Positions 44,846 to 54,384 are shown, counted from the stretch's first letter. The stretch is DNA of 64,000 bases from CADEFX01 sp963806735 (GCA_963806735.1 CAWEBE010000082.1:41372-105371), one strand, 5' to 3'. Translations and numbers: made by a program. The notes: a model not told the origin generated them from the sequence alone.

Positions 44846-45327
44846 GGCGTTCCCGCTTTCGGCAGCCAATGTCCGGTGTCGTGATCGGGATGCTGATAGG
44901 AGACGATGGAGGCGTAGTACTCGGCGGCGGCGGTCGTCTCACTCGCGGGCCGGCCCGGCAAGCCCGGCAGACTGTCGGCCCAAGGCACGCGAAACTCAGC
45001 CGCGAGCTGGACGACAGGTGGCACTGCAGCAGGGTTGTCGAAGGCGCAAATGGCGACCTCCGTGCCGCCGGGATAGGCAAAGGTCAGGGGGGTTCCACAG
45101 TCGGCGCAGAAGCCGCGCTGCACCTTGTTGGAGCTCTGAAAAATCTTCGGCGCACCGCGCGTCCAGCTCAGGCCGATGGCCGTGACGAGCGCCCCGCCGA
45201 TGCTGCCGAACGCCTTTTGGCACATGCGGCAGTGGCACATCGATGGCCGCCCCAGTCGCTCGATTGCGAAGCGTACCGCACCACATTGGCATCCGCCGGT
45301 ATACAAAGTGTTTCCCGCTTGGCTCAT
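44842..45327 (-). CDS. GFA family zinc protein
   Basis: This is a 161-residue protein. The zinc-binding cysteines are in GGCQCGAVRF, CHCRMCQKAF and FCADCGTPL, the hallmark of the glutathione-dependent formaldehyde-activating (GFA/Mss4-like) fold. Enzymatic activity is uncertain for most members. ATG 45327 is within 44 bp of the VOC gene upstream, and the 3' end overlaps cimA by 4 bp, so it likely belongs to one operon with both. Confidence 0.9.
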   Translation of the reverse strand: MSQAGNTLYTGGCQCGAVRFAIERLGRPSMCHCRMCQKAFGSIGGALVTAIGLSWTRGAPKIFQSSNKVQRGFCADCGTPLTFAYPGGTEVAICAFDNPAAVPPVVQLAAEFRVPWADSLPGLPGRPASETTAAAEYYASIVSYQHPDHDTGHWLPKAGTP

Positions 45328-45370
45328 GACGTCCGGTCTCCCGAGCGCACGACAGAAAAACGCAACAAGC

Positions 45371-45748
45371 TCACGGCGCGGCGTGACACACGGCCTCGAC
45401 GTTGTGTCCGTCGGGGTCGAGCACGAACGCGCCGTAGTAGTCGGCGTGGTAATGCGCACGTACGCCCGGTGCGCCGTTGTCCTTGGCGCCGGCGGCCAGC
45501 GCGGCCTTGTAGAAGGCGTCCACCTCGGCACGCGTCGACGCGCCGAAGGCAATGTGGATGGGGCCCGTGGCGTCGCCCGGCGCAATCCAGAAGTACGGCT
45601 TGGCCCGGCCGAAGCCGGCCGCATCGCTGCCGAACTCCATCATCAGTGTGATGCCGAGCGGCGCCAGCGCCTCAGTATAGAACGCCTTGGCGCGCGCGTA
45701 GTCGCTGACGGTGAGGCCGATGTGATCGAGAACCGGTGCCTGGGCCAT
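45371..45748 (-). CDS. VOC (glyoxalase) family protein
   Basis: This is a 125-residue single VOC unit. It has VLDHIGLTVSDYARAKAFYT at the start, HIAFGASTRAEVDAFYKAAL in the middle and GAFVLDPDGHNVEAVCH at the end. The His and Glu ligands are in place. Members include lactoylglutathione lyases and resistance proteins. It is the first or second gene of the VOC-GFA-cimA operon. Confidence 0.9.
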   Translation of the reverse strand: MAQAPVLDHIGLTVSDYARAKAFYTEALAPLGITLMMEFGSDAAGFGRAKPYFWIAPGDATGPIHIAFGASTRAEVDAFYKAALAAGAKDNGAPGVRAHYHADYYGAFVLDPDGHNVEAVCHAAP

Positions 45749-45758
45749 GTTTCACCTC

Positions 45759-45884
45759 TCAAACGATGCCGAAGAAACGCACGGCGAGCGCCAATGCCGC
45801 CAGCAGCACGATAATTTTCAGAGCGAGGTAGTAGTACCGATGCTTCCAGAACGGTGGGCGGATATTTGGGTCAGGTGTCGTCAT
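45759..45884 (-). CDS. 41-residue membrane protein
   Basis: The short protein MTTPDPNIRPPFWKHRYYYL followed by a hydrophobic helix (ALKIIVLLAALALAVRFFGI) starts at ATG 45884. It ends 10 bp before the VOC gene's start and is likely co-transcribed. The pattern of a polar end and one helix is common in small inner-membrane proteins. Confidence 0.6.
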   Translation of the reverse strand: MTTPDPNIRPPFWKHRYYYLALKIIVLLAALALAVRFFGIV

Positions 45885-46085
45885 CGCCGCACCCACGCCC
45901 AACTGTCGTCCCGGGCGAGCGTCCATGTGGAGCATGGCTCCGCCATGGCGAGACCCGGGACCCAGGGCCGCAAACACTGGCTGCCGCCATCTCACTCTGG
46001 GTCCCGGCTCGCGCGCGGGAACGAGCGCGTGCCAACCCGAGAACGTCATGGCCCGCGCTTGGCCGGGATGACATGCTGGGGTTGA
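45885..46085. repeat. Dispersed intergenic inverted repeat
   Basis: Two mirrored units GTCCCGGGCGAGCG / GCGAGACCCGGGACCCAG and CTGGGTCCCGGCTCGCGC / GGCCGGGATGACA form a long imperfect hairpin. This is a well-known class of repeat between alphaproteobacterial genes, here between cysS and the small membrane gene. Confidence 0.75.
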
Positions 46086-46091
46086 GGCCTG

Positions 46092-47714
46092 TCATCGCTT
46101 CACCTCCCAAGTCGTGACGATCTCGCCGGTGGCGGGGTCTTTCGCGTCTTTGAGCTGGATGCCCATGGCGGAAAGCTCGTCGCGGATGCGGTCGGCTTGC
46201 TTGAAGTCCTTAGCTTTGCGAGCGGCGTTGCGGGCCTCGATCAAGCGGTCAATTCTTGCCCTACTATCCTTTTCTAGCTCCCCTCCAGTCTTGTTGCCTA
46301 CGAACAGGACTCCGGCATCATTGATTTTGACGATAAAGCCATCGTCTTCCAACTTGCCTTTAATAGAACCAGCAGATTGCACCATGCCATTTGCGGTTTC
46401 CGCCCGGAACCGAAGGATTTCGATGTGTTCCGAAGAACCCTGAGCAATTTGCGGCCCGCTTTCATAGAGGTTCGCAACAAAACCAGGGTGAAAAAAGCCC
46501 GGCTTGTTCAAGTGGCGAAAGCCCAAAAAAAGGAGGGTCCTTGTCAGATCAACCGGAGGGACATCGCCCTTTGCTGTTCGCTGAAAGAGCGCTTGTACTG
46601 CGGAGAGCGCGGCGGGCGTGTTAAGATCGTCGGACAAAGCTTCCAAGACGGCATGATCGATCTCGCCCTCGACCGAGGCTAAATCCTCCAACTCATGGAA
46701 GTGATCACTAACAAGGTCAGACCACTGGAAAAGCTCTGCTCGCGCGCTTTCCAAACTGGCAATGGTCCAATCGATTGGCTGTCGATAATGAGTACGAAGC
46801 ATATTCAATCGAACGGTATCGCCCGGCCATTGAGTCAGCAGCTCCCTAATCGTCACGAAATTCCCCAGGCTCTTGGACATCTTCTCGCCCTCGACCTGCA
46901 GGAAGCCGTTGTGCATCCACACGTTCGCCATCACCGGCGTGCCATGTGCGCAGCGCGACTGCGCTACCTCGTTCTCGTGATGCGGGAACACGAGGTCGAT
47001 GCCACCGCCGTGGATATCGAACATCTGGCCCAGATGTTTTTCCGCCATGGCCGAGCACTCGATATGCCAGCCGGGCCGCCCCGGCGCCGCAATGCCCGCA
47101 GGCGACGGCCAGGCCGGCTCGCCGGGCTTGGACGGCTTCCACAGCACGAAGTCCATGGGCCCCTTCTTGTAAGGGGCCACGTCAACGCGCGCGCCAGCCT
47201 CCATCTCCTCGAGGCTGCGGTTAGCGAGCCGCCCGTAGTCCGGCATGGACGACACGTCGAACAGCACGTGATCCTGCGCCACGTAGGCGTGGCCGTTGGC
47301 GACCAGCATGTCGCACAGCGTGCGCATCTCGGCGATGTGCTCGGTAGCGCGCGGCTCCACTGTCGGAGGAAGCACACCGAGTGCCGCAATGTCCTCGTGG
47401 AACTGCTTTGTCGTCTTCTCAGTGACCTTGGCGATGGCCTCGTTCAACGGCAGGTCCGGATATTCCTCCGCCGCGCGCGCGTTGATCTTGTCGTCCACGT
47501 CCGTGATGTTGCGCGCATAGGTGACGTGATCCACGCCGTAGATGTGCCGCAGCAGCCGGAACAGCACGTCGAACACGATGACGGGCCGCGCATTGCCGAT
47601 GTGCGCGAAGTCGTAGACCGTCGGCCCGCACACGTACATGCGCACGTTGGCAGGGTCGATGGGCTGGAAGGGCTCCTTCCGCCGCGTCAGCGTGTTGTAA
47701 AGCGTAAGCGTCAC
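46092..47714 (-). CDS. cysS: Cysteinyl-tRNA synthetase
   Basis: This is a 540-residue class I synthetase. It has the zinc Cys in MYVCGPTVYD, HIGH variant AHIGNA, further zinc ligands in GWHIECSAMA and HHENEVAQS, and KMSKSLG. Its end QADRIRDELSAMGIQLKD fits the family. The segment coding for about residues 280-485 (46260-46870) is strikingly AT-richer than both ends. It holds a longer than usual insert (FVANLYESGPQIAQGSSEHI) and ends sharply. The reading frame is intact, so the protein should work. Confidence 0.94.
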   Translation of the reverse strand: MTLTLYNTLTRRKEPFQPIDPANVRMYVCGPTVYDFAHIGNARPVIVFDVLFRLLRHIYGVDHVTYARNITDVDDKINARAAEEYPDLPLNEAIAKVTEKTTKQFHEDIAALGVLPPTVEPRATEHIAEMRTLCDMLVANGHAYVAQDHVLFDVSSMPDYGRLANRSLEEMEAGARVDVAPYKKGPMDFVLWKPSKPGEPAWPSPAGIAAPGRPGWHIECSAMAEKHLGQMFDIHGGGIDLVFPHHENEVAQSRCAHGTPVMANVWMHNGFLQVEGEKMSKSLGNFVTIRELLTQWPGDTVRLNMLRTHYRQPIDWTIASLESARAELFQWSDLVSDHFHELEDLASVEGEIDHAVLEALSDDLNTPAALSAVQALFQRTAKGDVPPVDLTRTLLFLGFRHLNKPGFFHPGFVANLYESGPQIAQGSSEHIEILRFRAETANGMVQSAGSIKGKLEDDGFIVKINDAGVLFVGNKTGGELEKDSRARIDRLIEARNAARKAKDFKQADRIRDELSAMGIQLKDAKDPATGEIVTTWEVKR

Positions 47715-47821
47715 GGGTCCCTCGCCGCTGGCGGGGGCGTTTCTCTGTCACGGGATGGCAAAGAAGCGGCCGCGCGCCAGCCTTCTGGCTAGCTCGTTAC
47801 AATAATGCCGCAACAATCGTT

Positions 47822-47864
47822 GTCAGTGCGAAGCGCTGCTTCGACGTCAGCGCGAAGCGCTGCT
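47822..47864. repeat. Two copies of a 19-bp unit
   Basis: GTCAGTGCGAAGCGCTGCT (47822-47840) and GTCAGCGCGAAGCGCTGCT (47846-47864) repeat with a 24-bp period, each holding the palindrome AAGCGCTG-like core. They lie between cysS and the LysE-type gene. Confidence 0.75.
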
Positions 47865-48003
47865 GCCACGACGGCCGCTTTCGGCGCAGTCCGATTCATG
47901 CCCGCCTTATGATCGAGCCCACAGTTAGCGTCAAGCCATCTGGCCGTTGGCTCGGGGGTTACTCTTCTTCCTTGTATGGTGCGCCGACGCCCGTCGCCAA
48001 CCA

Positions 48004-48657
48004 ATGGGGGAGCCCATCATAGCCTTCGACACCCTGCTGGCGTTCACGCTCACCTGCCTGGTGATCGAGCTGACGCCTGGGCCGAACATGGCCTACCTCG
48101 CCGTCCTCAGTGCCGGCACAGGTCGCCGTGCGGGATTTGCCGCGACCTTCGGTGTGGCGCTCGGGCTAGCGATCGTGGGACTCGGCGCAGCACTCGGTCT
48201 TTCCGCGCTCGTCATCGGGTCGCGATGGATCTACGAAACCTTGCGATGGGGCGGCATCCTCTATCTCTTGTGGCTTGCCTGGGAGGGCTGGAGAGGTGAG
48301 GCGGAGACATCGCCAAGCCAGGCCAGAATGGGGATGGACGATGCCAAGTATTTCGTGCGCGGGCTCGTCACCAACCTGCTCAATCCCAAGGCAGGCATCT
48401 TCTATGTCGCCATTCTGCCTACCTTTGTCGACGAAGCGCGCTCCGTAATCGGGCAGGCCCTCACCTTGTCCCTCGTCTATGTTGCAGTAGCGACCGCAGT
48501 CCATTCGACGATCGTGCTGCTGGGCGACGCCGCTAGGCCATGGCTGGAGGACGAGCAGCGCAGCACACTCATTCGACGCATGCTGTCCCTGCTGCTGGTC
48601 GGCATCGCCATCTGGCTGTTCGCCGCCACGCCGTACACGAAGGCAATGCGCCAGTAG
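48004..48657 (+). CDS. LysE/RhtB family amino-acid exporter
   Basis: This is a 217-residue inner-membrane protein with six helices. The signature ELTPGPNMAYLAVLSAGTGR is near residue 20, and the conserved FVRGLVTNLLNPKAGIFYVA follows mid-protein. Both are diagnostic of LysE/RhtB exporters. The exported amino acid cannot be told. ATG 48004 is the best supported start. Confidence 0.92.
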   Translation: MGEPIIAFDTLLAFTLTCLVIELTPGPNMAYLAVLSAGTGRRAGFAATFGVALGLAIVGLGAALGLSALVIGSRWIYETLRWGGILYLLWLAWEGWRGEAETSPSQARMGMDDAKYFVRGLVTNLLNPKAGIFYVAILPTFVDEARSVIGQALTLSLVYVAVATAVHSTIVLLGDAARPWLEDEQRSTLIRRMLSLLLVGIAIWLFAATPYTKAMRQ

Positions 48658-48660
48658 ACG

Positions 48661-49830
48661 CTATTCCCCTCTCTCTCCTTCGACGGCGCGGGGCTTCACC
48701 GTGCATTCCGGCGGCAGAATGATCCCGCTTCCCTGCGCCAGCGTCTTCTCCAGCGCCGACGTGTCGGCCTCCGGCAGATTCAAGCCAGCCAAGTCGATCT
48801 TGATGCCAAGCTCCGCATGCCGGCGGCCGAGCTGGTTCTCCGCGTAATCAGCGAGCCGCCCCGCAGTCCGCCGCGACAGGCCGCTGCGCGCCAGAGTCTG
48901 TCGGAAGATTTCCGCCTGCGCGCGCAGAAAACGCCCCTGCTCGACGGCGTCCTTTGGGTAGAGGATGGCCATGCGCGCGGCATCGCCAGCCGACAGGGCC
49001 CTCGGCGCCCGAGAGAGGCACGCGCTCTTTTGGCCGTTGGTCAGAAGCCGGGCCGGAAACCGGTAGTGCATGATCGAATCCGCATCGTAAGGCGGCAGGC
49101 CGGCATCGACCGGGTCGGTACGCGGCAGCATTTGCGCCCGCAGCTGGCTCGCATACTTGTGTGCCTCCATGAGCGTCACGTCCTGCGCAACGCGCGCTTG
49201 ACGCAGCGTGCACAGCTCCTTCCAGCGATACTCCGAGACGCACGGGCTCTGCGGATGCTGGTGCTCGTGCGGCAGGCCCAGCGCATGCCCGATCTCGTGC
49301 AGGATGGTGGGCCGCATCTCGGCATGGGATCGCCGCGGCTTACCGGGCAGTGCCGCCAGACCGATGTGCAGCGTCGGCCGGCTCGGTGCCAGGTCGAGAC
49401 CCAGCGTACCGACCGACGAGCTGCCCGCGGCGATGCTGAGCCCACTGCCCGAGCGGAACTTGACCCGGATATCGCTCGGCTCTACGGCATCGCAGGTGCG
49501 GTAGCCGGGCGGCTGGCCGAAGTCGAAGCGAATGTTGGCGATGCGGGTCCAATCGCTGGCCGCCGTCGCGAACACCTCGCGCAACTCGGCATCGCGATCG
49601 AAGAAGCACCCCGAGACCGTGCTCCCCGCCGGCCAGACGAGAAAGCTCCAGAACACGCTCCAGCCGCGCAGGATGCGGCGGTCCTGCTGCGAGGCATCCG
49701 CACTGTCGGGCACCGTCAGCTCGGAGGCGCGGGTCACCCCGGCGCCGGCGATCATCAGCCCTACAGCGAGCAGCAGTCCACAACCCACACTGCAATGTCC
49801 GCCGCAATCAGAACCACTGCGCGTGAGCAC
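48661..49830 (-). CDS. Matrixin-like secreted zinc metalloprotease
   Basis: This is a 389-residue protein with a signal peptide (GCGLLLAVGLMIAGAGVTRA). The catalytic motif is HEIGHALGLPHEHQHP (HExxHxxGxxH). The Met-turn is in ADSIMHYRFPAR, which fits metzincins of the M10/M12 type. The N-terminal domain has a conserved W-rich block (LRGWSVFWSFLVWPAG) and a substrate-side ATAASDWTRIANIRFDF segment typical of the fold. The C-terminal 100 residues are unassigned. The start is GTG 49830. Confidence 0.87.
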   Translation of the reverse strand: MLTRSGSDCGGHCSVGCGLLLAVGLMIAGAGVTRASELTVPDSADASQQDRRILRGWSVFWSFLVWPAGSTVSGCFFDRDAELREVFATAASDWTRIANIRFDFGQPPGYRTCDAVEPSDIRVKFRSGSGLSIAAGSSSVGTLGLDLAPSRPTLHIGLAALPGKPRRSHAEMRPTILHEIGHALGLPHEHQHPQSPCVSEYRWKELCTLRQARVAQDVTLMEAHKYASQLRAQMLPRTDPVDAGLPPYDADSIMHYRFPARLLTNGQKSACLSRAPRALSAGDAARMAILYPKDAVEQGRFLRAQAEIFRQTLARSGLSRRTAGRLADYAENQLGRRHAELGIKIDLAGLNLPEADTSALEKTLAQGSGIILPPECTVKPRAVEGERGE

Positions 49831-49863
49831 GCACTACGCCTTGTTCAAGTTTCAGTCTGGCCT

Positions 49864-50646
49864 TTACTCGAACCGCACTTCCACCTTGCCCAATGTGCCG
49901 AAATCGCCGACCGCCGTCTGCCCCTTCTCGAGCGTGACGACGCCGGTGCAGGTGCCCGTCGAGAAGATCTGCCCCGTCTCGAAGCCAACGCCGCTCTTGA
50001 CCAGCTTGTTGATGACCCAGTCGAGCACGTTGCGCGGGTCGCCAAGGGCGAGCGAGCCCGTGCCCTCGCCTTTCAGAGCGCCGTCGACGAGCAGGCGCAC
50101 GTTGTGATTAGGCACATCGATGTTGCGCCAATCCGTAATCACCGGCCCCAGCACCATACCGCCGTTCAGGCCGCAGTCGGCAATGGCGGCCGGCGCATTG
50201 TCGAGTGGCAGTGCGCCCAGCCGGCAGTTGATGAGCTCGAAGGCCGGGATCATCGCATCGATCGCCCCGACAATCTCGTCACGCGTATAGCCCTGTGCCC
50301 GTGCCGGCAGATCGCGTCCCAGGCGATAGGCAAATTCGGTCTCGATCACCAGGTAGTTGAAACGGTTGGCCAGCGGACGCGCCGGGGTTGTGTAGACATC
50401 CGCGGCGTAGAACGGGCCACAGAACGGCTCGCTGACGCCGAAACGATCCATGATGGGCTTGGCCGTGGCCCCGATCTTCCATCCGGCCAGCTTGTCCTGC
50501 CACTGCTTGCGGAATGCAGCCTGCACCTGATAGCCGTCCTCCACCGTTGCCGGCCGGTCGCCATTGGCGAAACCAGGGATTTTGCTCCCTGACCAACGCG
50601 CCTCCGCCAGCGCTCCGGCTGTCCGGTCTGCTGCATCCTGCTTCAT
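49864..50646 (-). CDS. 2-keto-4-pentenoate hydratase family enzyme
   Basis: This is a 260-residue protein of the fumarylacetoacetate hydrolase fold, MhpD-like branch. It has AGWKIGATAKPIMDRFGVSE, metal-binding Glu residues in VIETEFAYRLGRDLP, and PAFELINCRL. The C-terminal GQIFSTGTCTGVVTLEKGQT is typical. Such enzymes hydrate 2-hydroxypentadienoate or decarboxylate oxalocrotonate in meta-cleavage pathways. No partner genes are nearby, so the substrate is open. ATG 50646 is chosen. Confidence 0.88.
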   Translation of the reverse strand: MKQDAADRTAGALAEARWSGSKIPGFANGDRPATVEDGYQVQAAFRKQWQDKLAGWKIGATAKPIMDRFGVSEPFCGPFYAADVYTTPARPLANRFNYLVIETEFAYRLGRDLPARAQGYTRDEIVGAIDAMIPAFELINCRLGALPLDNAPAAIADCGLNGGMVLGPVITDWRNIDVPNHNVRLLVDGALKGEGTGSLALGDPRNVLDWVINKLVKSGVGFETGQIFSTGTCTGVVTLEKGQTAVGDFGTLGKVEVRFE

Positions 50647-50823
50647 GGCGCTCCACCTCTCCCTGCATACGGGGCATTGCAACCACAGCGGGTGTGCAAA
50701 GCGCATCTCGCCGCAATTGCTCCCAATTGACCCCCTAATCCAGCACCCTCAATATGACATGCACAAGAGCATAGGGGATTCGGCGCGCACGCTAGGTCCA
50801 AAGTCGCGCGAGGCTCGGGCAGC

Positions 50824-51879
50824 ATGAAGAGCACTTTGGGGACAAGAGCCATATTGGCCGCGGCGGCCCTGATCGGCGTTGTGGTGTCCGTGCTCGCCGT
50901 GCCGCAGGAGCCGGCGCGGGCCCAGGGCTGGTGGCCATGGGCTACACCTGACCCGCGGCCCGTTCCGCGCGAGCCGGTGTGGAGGCCCGGACCCCAGCAG
51001 CAGCCGTCACCGATTCCTGCACCGGGTCAGCCTGGCCAGCCGCAAGGTGCGCTCGGCTCGCGCAGCTCCAATCCAATCTGCCTCCAGCTCGAGCAGCGGC
51101 TCGTGCAGGAAAGCCAGCGCGGCACGCAATCGCTCGAGCTTCTGCCGAAGGTCGAAGCCGACCTGCGCCAGGTCGAGCGGCAGGCCCGCCAGGCCCAATC
51201 GCAGCTCGAGCGCGCCAATTGCTACGACTACTTCCTGTTCTCCAAAACGCTCCGGCGCACACGCGAGTGCGTCGACCTTGCCAACCAGGCCGAGGAGGCA
51301 CAGCGGCGACTGCATGATTTGGATGGGCAGCGCCAGCAGATGCTGGGCACGCGGGACCGCTCCTACCAGGACGACATCATCCGCGAGCTGGCGCGCAACA
51401 ACTGCGGCGCGGGCTACAACCAAGAGGCCCAGCGTCGCGGCGGCTTCAATCCGTTCTCCTCGCTTTGGCAGGACGAGGACAGTGGTCCGGGCGGCCGCGC
51501 CAACCAGTTCGGCGCGCTTCCCTTCGCCACCTATCGCACGATCTGCGTCAGGCTGTGCGACGGCTTCTATTTCCCGGTCAGCTTCTCGACGCTGCCCAAC
51601 CATTTCTCGCGCGATGCCGAGATGTGCCAGTCCAAGTGCGCCGCTCCAGCCGAGCTCTACTATCACCAGAATCCCGGCGGGGCCGTGGAACAGGCGGTGT
51701 CCGTCAACGGTCAGCAGCCCTACACCAGCCTCAAGTCGGCCTTCCGCTATCGCAAGGAGTACGTGCAGGGCTGCTCGTGCAAGCAGGCGGAGTTCGTACC
51801 CCAGACAGGTGAGCCGCCCGCACGCAGAACGGATGTGCCTGCACAAACACCGGCACGACAGGCGCAACGGCAGCAATAG
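50824..51879 (+). CDS. DUF2865 secreted protein
   Basis: This is a 351-residue protein with a signal peptide (AILAAAALIGVVVSVLAVPQ), a Pro-rich linker and a coiled coil around residues 85-185. The DUF2865 core follows: ATYRTICVRLCDGFYFPVSF, AEMCQSKCAAPAELYYHQNP and the Cys pair in QGCSCKQAEF. The family is specific to Rhizobiales. Its role is unknown. Confidence 0.88.
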   Translation: MKSTLGTRAILAAAALIGVVVSVLAVPQEPARAQGWWPWATPDPRPVPREPVWRPGPQQQPSPIPAPGQPGQPQGALGSRSSNPICLQLEQRLVQESQRGTQSLELLPKVEADLRQVERQARQAQSQLERANCYDYFLFSKTLRRTRECVDLANQAEEAQRRLHDLDGQRQQMLGTRDRSYQDDIIRELARNNCGAGYNQEAQRRGGFNPFSSLWQDEDSGPGGRANQFGALPFATYRTICVRLCDGFYFPVSFSTLPNHFSRDAEMCQSKCAAPAELYYHQNPGGAVEQAVSVNGQQPYTSLKSAFRYRKEYVQGCSCKQAEFVPQTGEPPARRTDVPAQTPARQAQRQQ

Positions 51880-52019
51880 ATGCGAGCTATCTCGCTTGCC
51901 GCGGCCAGATTTCTGTCTTTCTGTGGACAGTTGCCTTCGCAGGCTTGACAATATCGTGTATGAATAGACATGGCGTGGTGCGTACGCGGTACCTCACGCG
52001 GTGTGCAAGAGTTTGCGTC

Positions 52020-52637
52020 ATGGCCGATCCGTTGAGCCCGCTGCCGTTCGCGAGACCCGCCGACCAGGTGACGATCCGCCCCGTCGGCATGGACGACTGG
52101 GCCAACGTCCGTTACGTGCACGCCACCGCCTTTCGCGTCCTGGCTGGCAGCGATTGCGAGCCCGCTGAGGCGGACGCGTTCGCCGCCTACGTGCGCTCGC
52201 AGGATTATGCCGACCGCCTGCAGACTGAGAACCTGTACGCCGGCTGGCTCGACGGCGAGCTGGTCGGCACTGCCGGCTGGACGCCCGCCGACGACAGCGG
52301 CGTTCTGGCGCGCATCACTTCAGTGTTCGTGCGCCCGCTGTTCACTCGGATGGGGATTGGCCGCCGCCTTGCGCTCAACGCAGAGGCGAGGGCGCGTACA
52401 GCGGGCTTCGAGCGCTTCAGCGCCCGCGCCACCCTCAACGCAGTCGGTTTCTTCGAAAAGCTCGGCTACGACGTGACCTCGCACGGTATCCACATCATTG
52501 CCACTGAGCAGGGCATGCCGGTCACCTACATGCGCAAGCACGAGCCGGTAGCTCATCCCGCACCGGTGCGCGGACCGGCCGAGCCGCAGTCCCAGCCGCT
52601 CGCTTTTCAGAGCCTAGTCACGCCGCGCGACCGCTGA
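52020..52637 (+). CDS. GNAT family N-acetyltransferase
   Basis: This is a 205-residue protein. The acetyl-CoA loop is in RPLFTRMGIGRRLALNAEAR (R/Q-x-x-G-x-G/A) and the following strand-helix FSARATLNAVGFFEKLGYDV is typical of GNAT. The substrate is unknown. Its 3' end overlaps the convergent gltX stop by 20 bp. ATG 52020 is preferred over the earlier start at 51945. Confidence 0.87.
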   Translation: MADPLSPLPFARPADQVTIRPVGMDDWANVRYVHATAFRVLAGSDCEPAEADAFAAYVRSQDYADRLQTENLYAGWLDGELVGTAGWTPADDSGVLARITSVFVRPLFTRMGIGRRLALNAEARARTAGFERFSARATLNAVGFFEKLGYDVTSHGIHIIATEQGMPVTYMRKHEPVAHPAPVRGPAEPQSQPLAFQSLVTPRDR

Positions 52638-53988
52638 GACGCTCGACCGCACGAGCGCGACCGATCAGCGGCAACAGCGCCTTGAGCTCGGGGCCGGCCT
52701 CCAATCCTGTCAGGGCCAGCCGCAAGGGGTGGAACAGCGCCCGCCCCTTGGCGCCAGTGGCAACCTTGACCGCATCCGTCCACGCACCCCAGGTGGCCGC
52801 ATCCCACGGTTCCGGCGGCAGCAACTCGGCGGCGCGCGATAACAACGCGACATTCTCCGTCACCGGTGTCACCGGACCTTCGACCACGCGCCACCACGCC
52901 TGCGCCTCGGCCAGCACCGTCAGGTTGCCGCGCACCGCTATCCAGAAAGCCTCGCCGCCGCCCACACCCAGCGCCGTCAGCCGAGCGGTCACCGCGGCGT
53001 AGGGAAGCTGATGCAGCAGCCGCGCATTGAGCGCCTTCAACTCGTCCACGTCGAAGCGCGACGGCGCCCGCGACAGCTTGCCGAGATCGAACGATCGGGC
53101 AAGATCGGTCAGCTCCGTGTGCGGCACCACCGCGTCCGATGTGCCGATAAGGGCAGCGAGGCTATTCACTGCCATCGGCTCCAGCCCCAGGTCGCGAAAG
53201 CTCTCGATCGACAGCGCGCCGAGGCGCTTGGAAAGCGCCTGGCCATCCGCGCCGATCAGCAGGCTGTGATGCGCGAACTGCGGCACAGCACCGCCCATGG
53301 CCTCGAACAGCTGGATCTGCACTGCCGTGTTGGTGACATGGTCCTCGCCGCGGATCACGTGCGTGACGGCGAAGTCGATATCGTCCACGACGCTCGTGAA
53401 CGTGTAGAGTGGTGTGCCATCGGCGCGGACCAGGACCGGATCGGAGAGCGAGCCGATGTCGACCGCCTGATCACCGCGCACCAGGTCTATCCAATCGACC
53501 AGCGTCGGCACCGGATCGAGCGGCTTGTCCGCTTCGGTATTCAGCAGGCGGAAGCGCCAGTGCGGGCGCTGGCCCGCCGCCTCCAGCTTGGCGTGATCGG
53601 CCGCGTCGAGTTTGAGGGCCGCCCGGTCGTAGATTGGCGGCAGGCCGCGCGCGAGCCGGCGCTTGCGACGACGGTCCAGCTCCTCCTCGGTCTCGTAGCA
53701 AGGATAGAGCCGGCCCGCCTGCTTGAGGGTCTCGGCCATGGCGATATAGCGAGCCAGACGGAGTGACTGGCGTTCCTCTTGCACCCAAGCGAGGCCCAGC
53801 CACGTGAGATCTTGCCGAATAGCCTCGGCATACTCTTCCGTCGAGCGCTGCCGGTCGGTATCGTCGAGACGCAGGATGAAGGTGCCGCCCGCCTTGGCCG
53901 CGAACAGCCAGTTGAGCAGCGCGGTGCGCACGTTGCCGATATGAAGCCGGCCGGTCGGGCTCGGCGCAAAACGGACAATGCAAGACAT
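52618..53988 (-). CDS. gltX: Glutamyl-tRNA synthetase
   Basis: This is a 456-residue class I synthetase. It has VRFAPSPTGRLHIGNVRTAL (HIGH variant), FILRLDDTDRQRS, VIRGEDHVTNT and the KMSKS variant ALSKRLGALS. Its length is typical of the shorter alphaproteobacterial GltX copy, of which many genomes have two, the second being able to charge tRNA-Gln for later amidation. ATG 53988 places the active-site motif at the usual distance. Confidence 0.94.
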   Translation of the reverse strand: MSCIVRFAPSPTGRLHIGNVRTALLNWLFAAKAGGTFILRLDDTDRQRSTEEYAEAIRQDLTWLGLAWVQEERQSLRLARYIAMAETLKQAGRLYPCYETEEELDRRRKRRLARGLPPIYDRAALKLDAADHAKLEAAGQRPHWRFRLLNTEADKPLDPVPTLVDWIDLVRGDQAVDIGSLSDPVLVRADGTPLYTFTSVVDDIDFAVTHVIRGEDHVTNTAVQIQLFEAMGGAVPQFAHHSLLIGADGQALSKRLGALSIESFRDLGLEPMAVNSLAALIGTSDAVVPHTELTDLARSFDLGKLSRAPSRFDVDELKALNARLLHQLPYAAVTARLTALGVGGGEAFWIAVRGNLTVLAEAQAWWRVVEGPVTPVTENVALLSRAAELLPPEPWDAATWGAWTDAVKVATGAKGRALFHPLRLALTGLEAGPELKALLPLIGRARAVERLSGRAA

Positions 53989-54163
53989 GATAATCGCCAC
54001 ACTGAGCAGAGTTGAGCGCTCGACGCGCGGTTCGGCCGCCACCCTATAGCGCCACTCTCAGAACTCAAGCGCTACGCCAACAACAGTCAGTCCGATCGGG
54101 TCACACATTTGTCCTACAGCATGGTAGCTTCGCGAACGAGCACAGGACGCTGCAGGGGTCTCC

Positions 54164-54370
54164 ATGGACGAAACCAAGATCGATCGCGCGGCGATGGGGC
54201 GCCTGGCCAAAGCTTTGGCCTTCATCTGCGGCGCAGACCATCCTACGACCGTTGCGCTTGAGCAGGCCGCGCAAAGCGGTTCAGCCGGGGATATCAAAAC
54301 CGCCCGCGCGGCGTTTCTCCGCTTGAAGTCGAGCGACCGCAAGGCGGCCATGGCAATGCTCGCAGATTGA
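54164..54370 (+). CDS. Small hypothetical protein
   Basis: This is a 68-residue helical, alanine-rich protein (RLAKALAFICGADHPTTVAL, AFLRLKSSDRKAAMAMLAD). ATG 54164 follows CAGGGGTCTCC. No family was recognised. Confidence 0.6.
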   Translation: MDETKIDRAAMGRLAKALAFICGADHPTTVALEQAAQSGSAGDIKTARAAFLRLKSSDRKAAMAMLAD

Positions 54371-54384
54371 TCCAGCCGGCGCGG

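Noticed and set aside
48817..50592. 591-codon plus-strand frame
   Set aside because: Antisense to the matrixin-like and hydratase genes. Composition is biased and it shows no motif.
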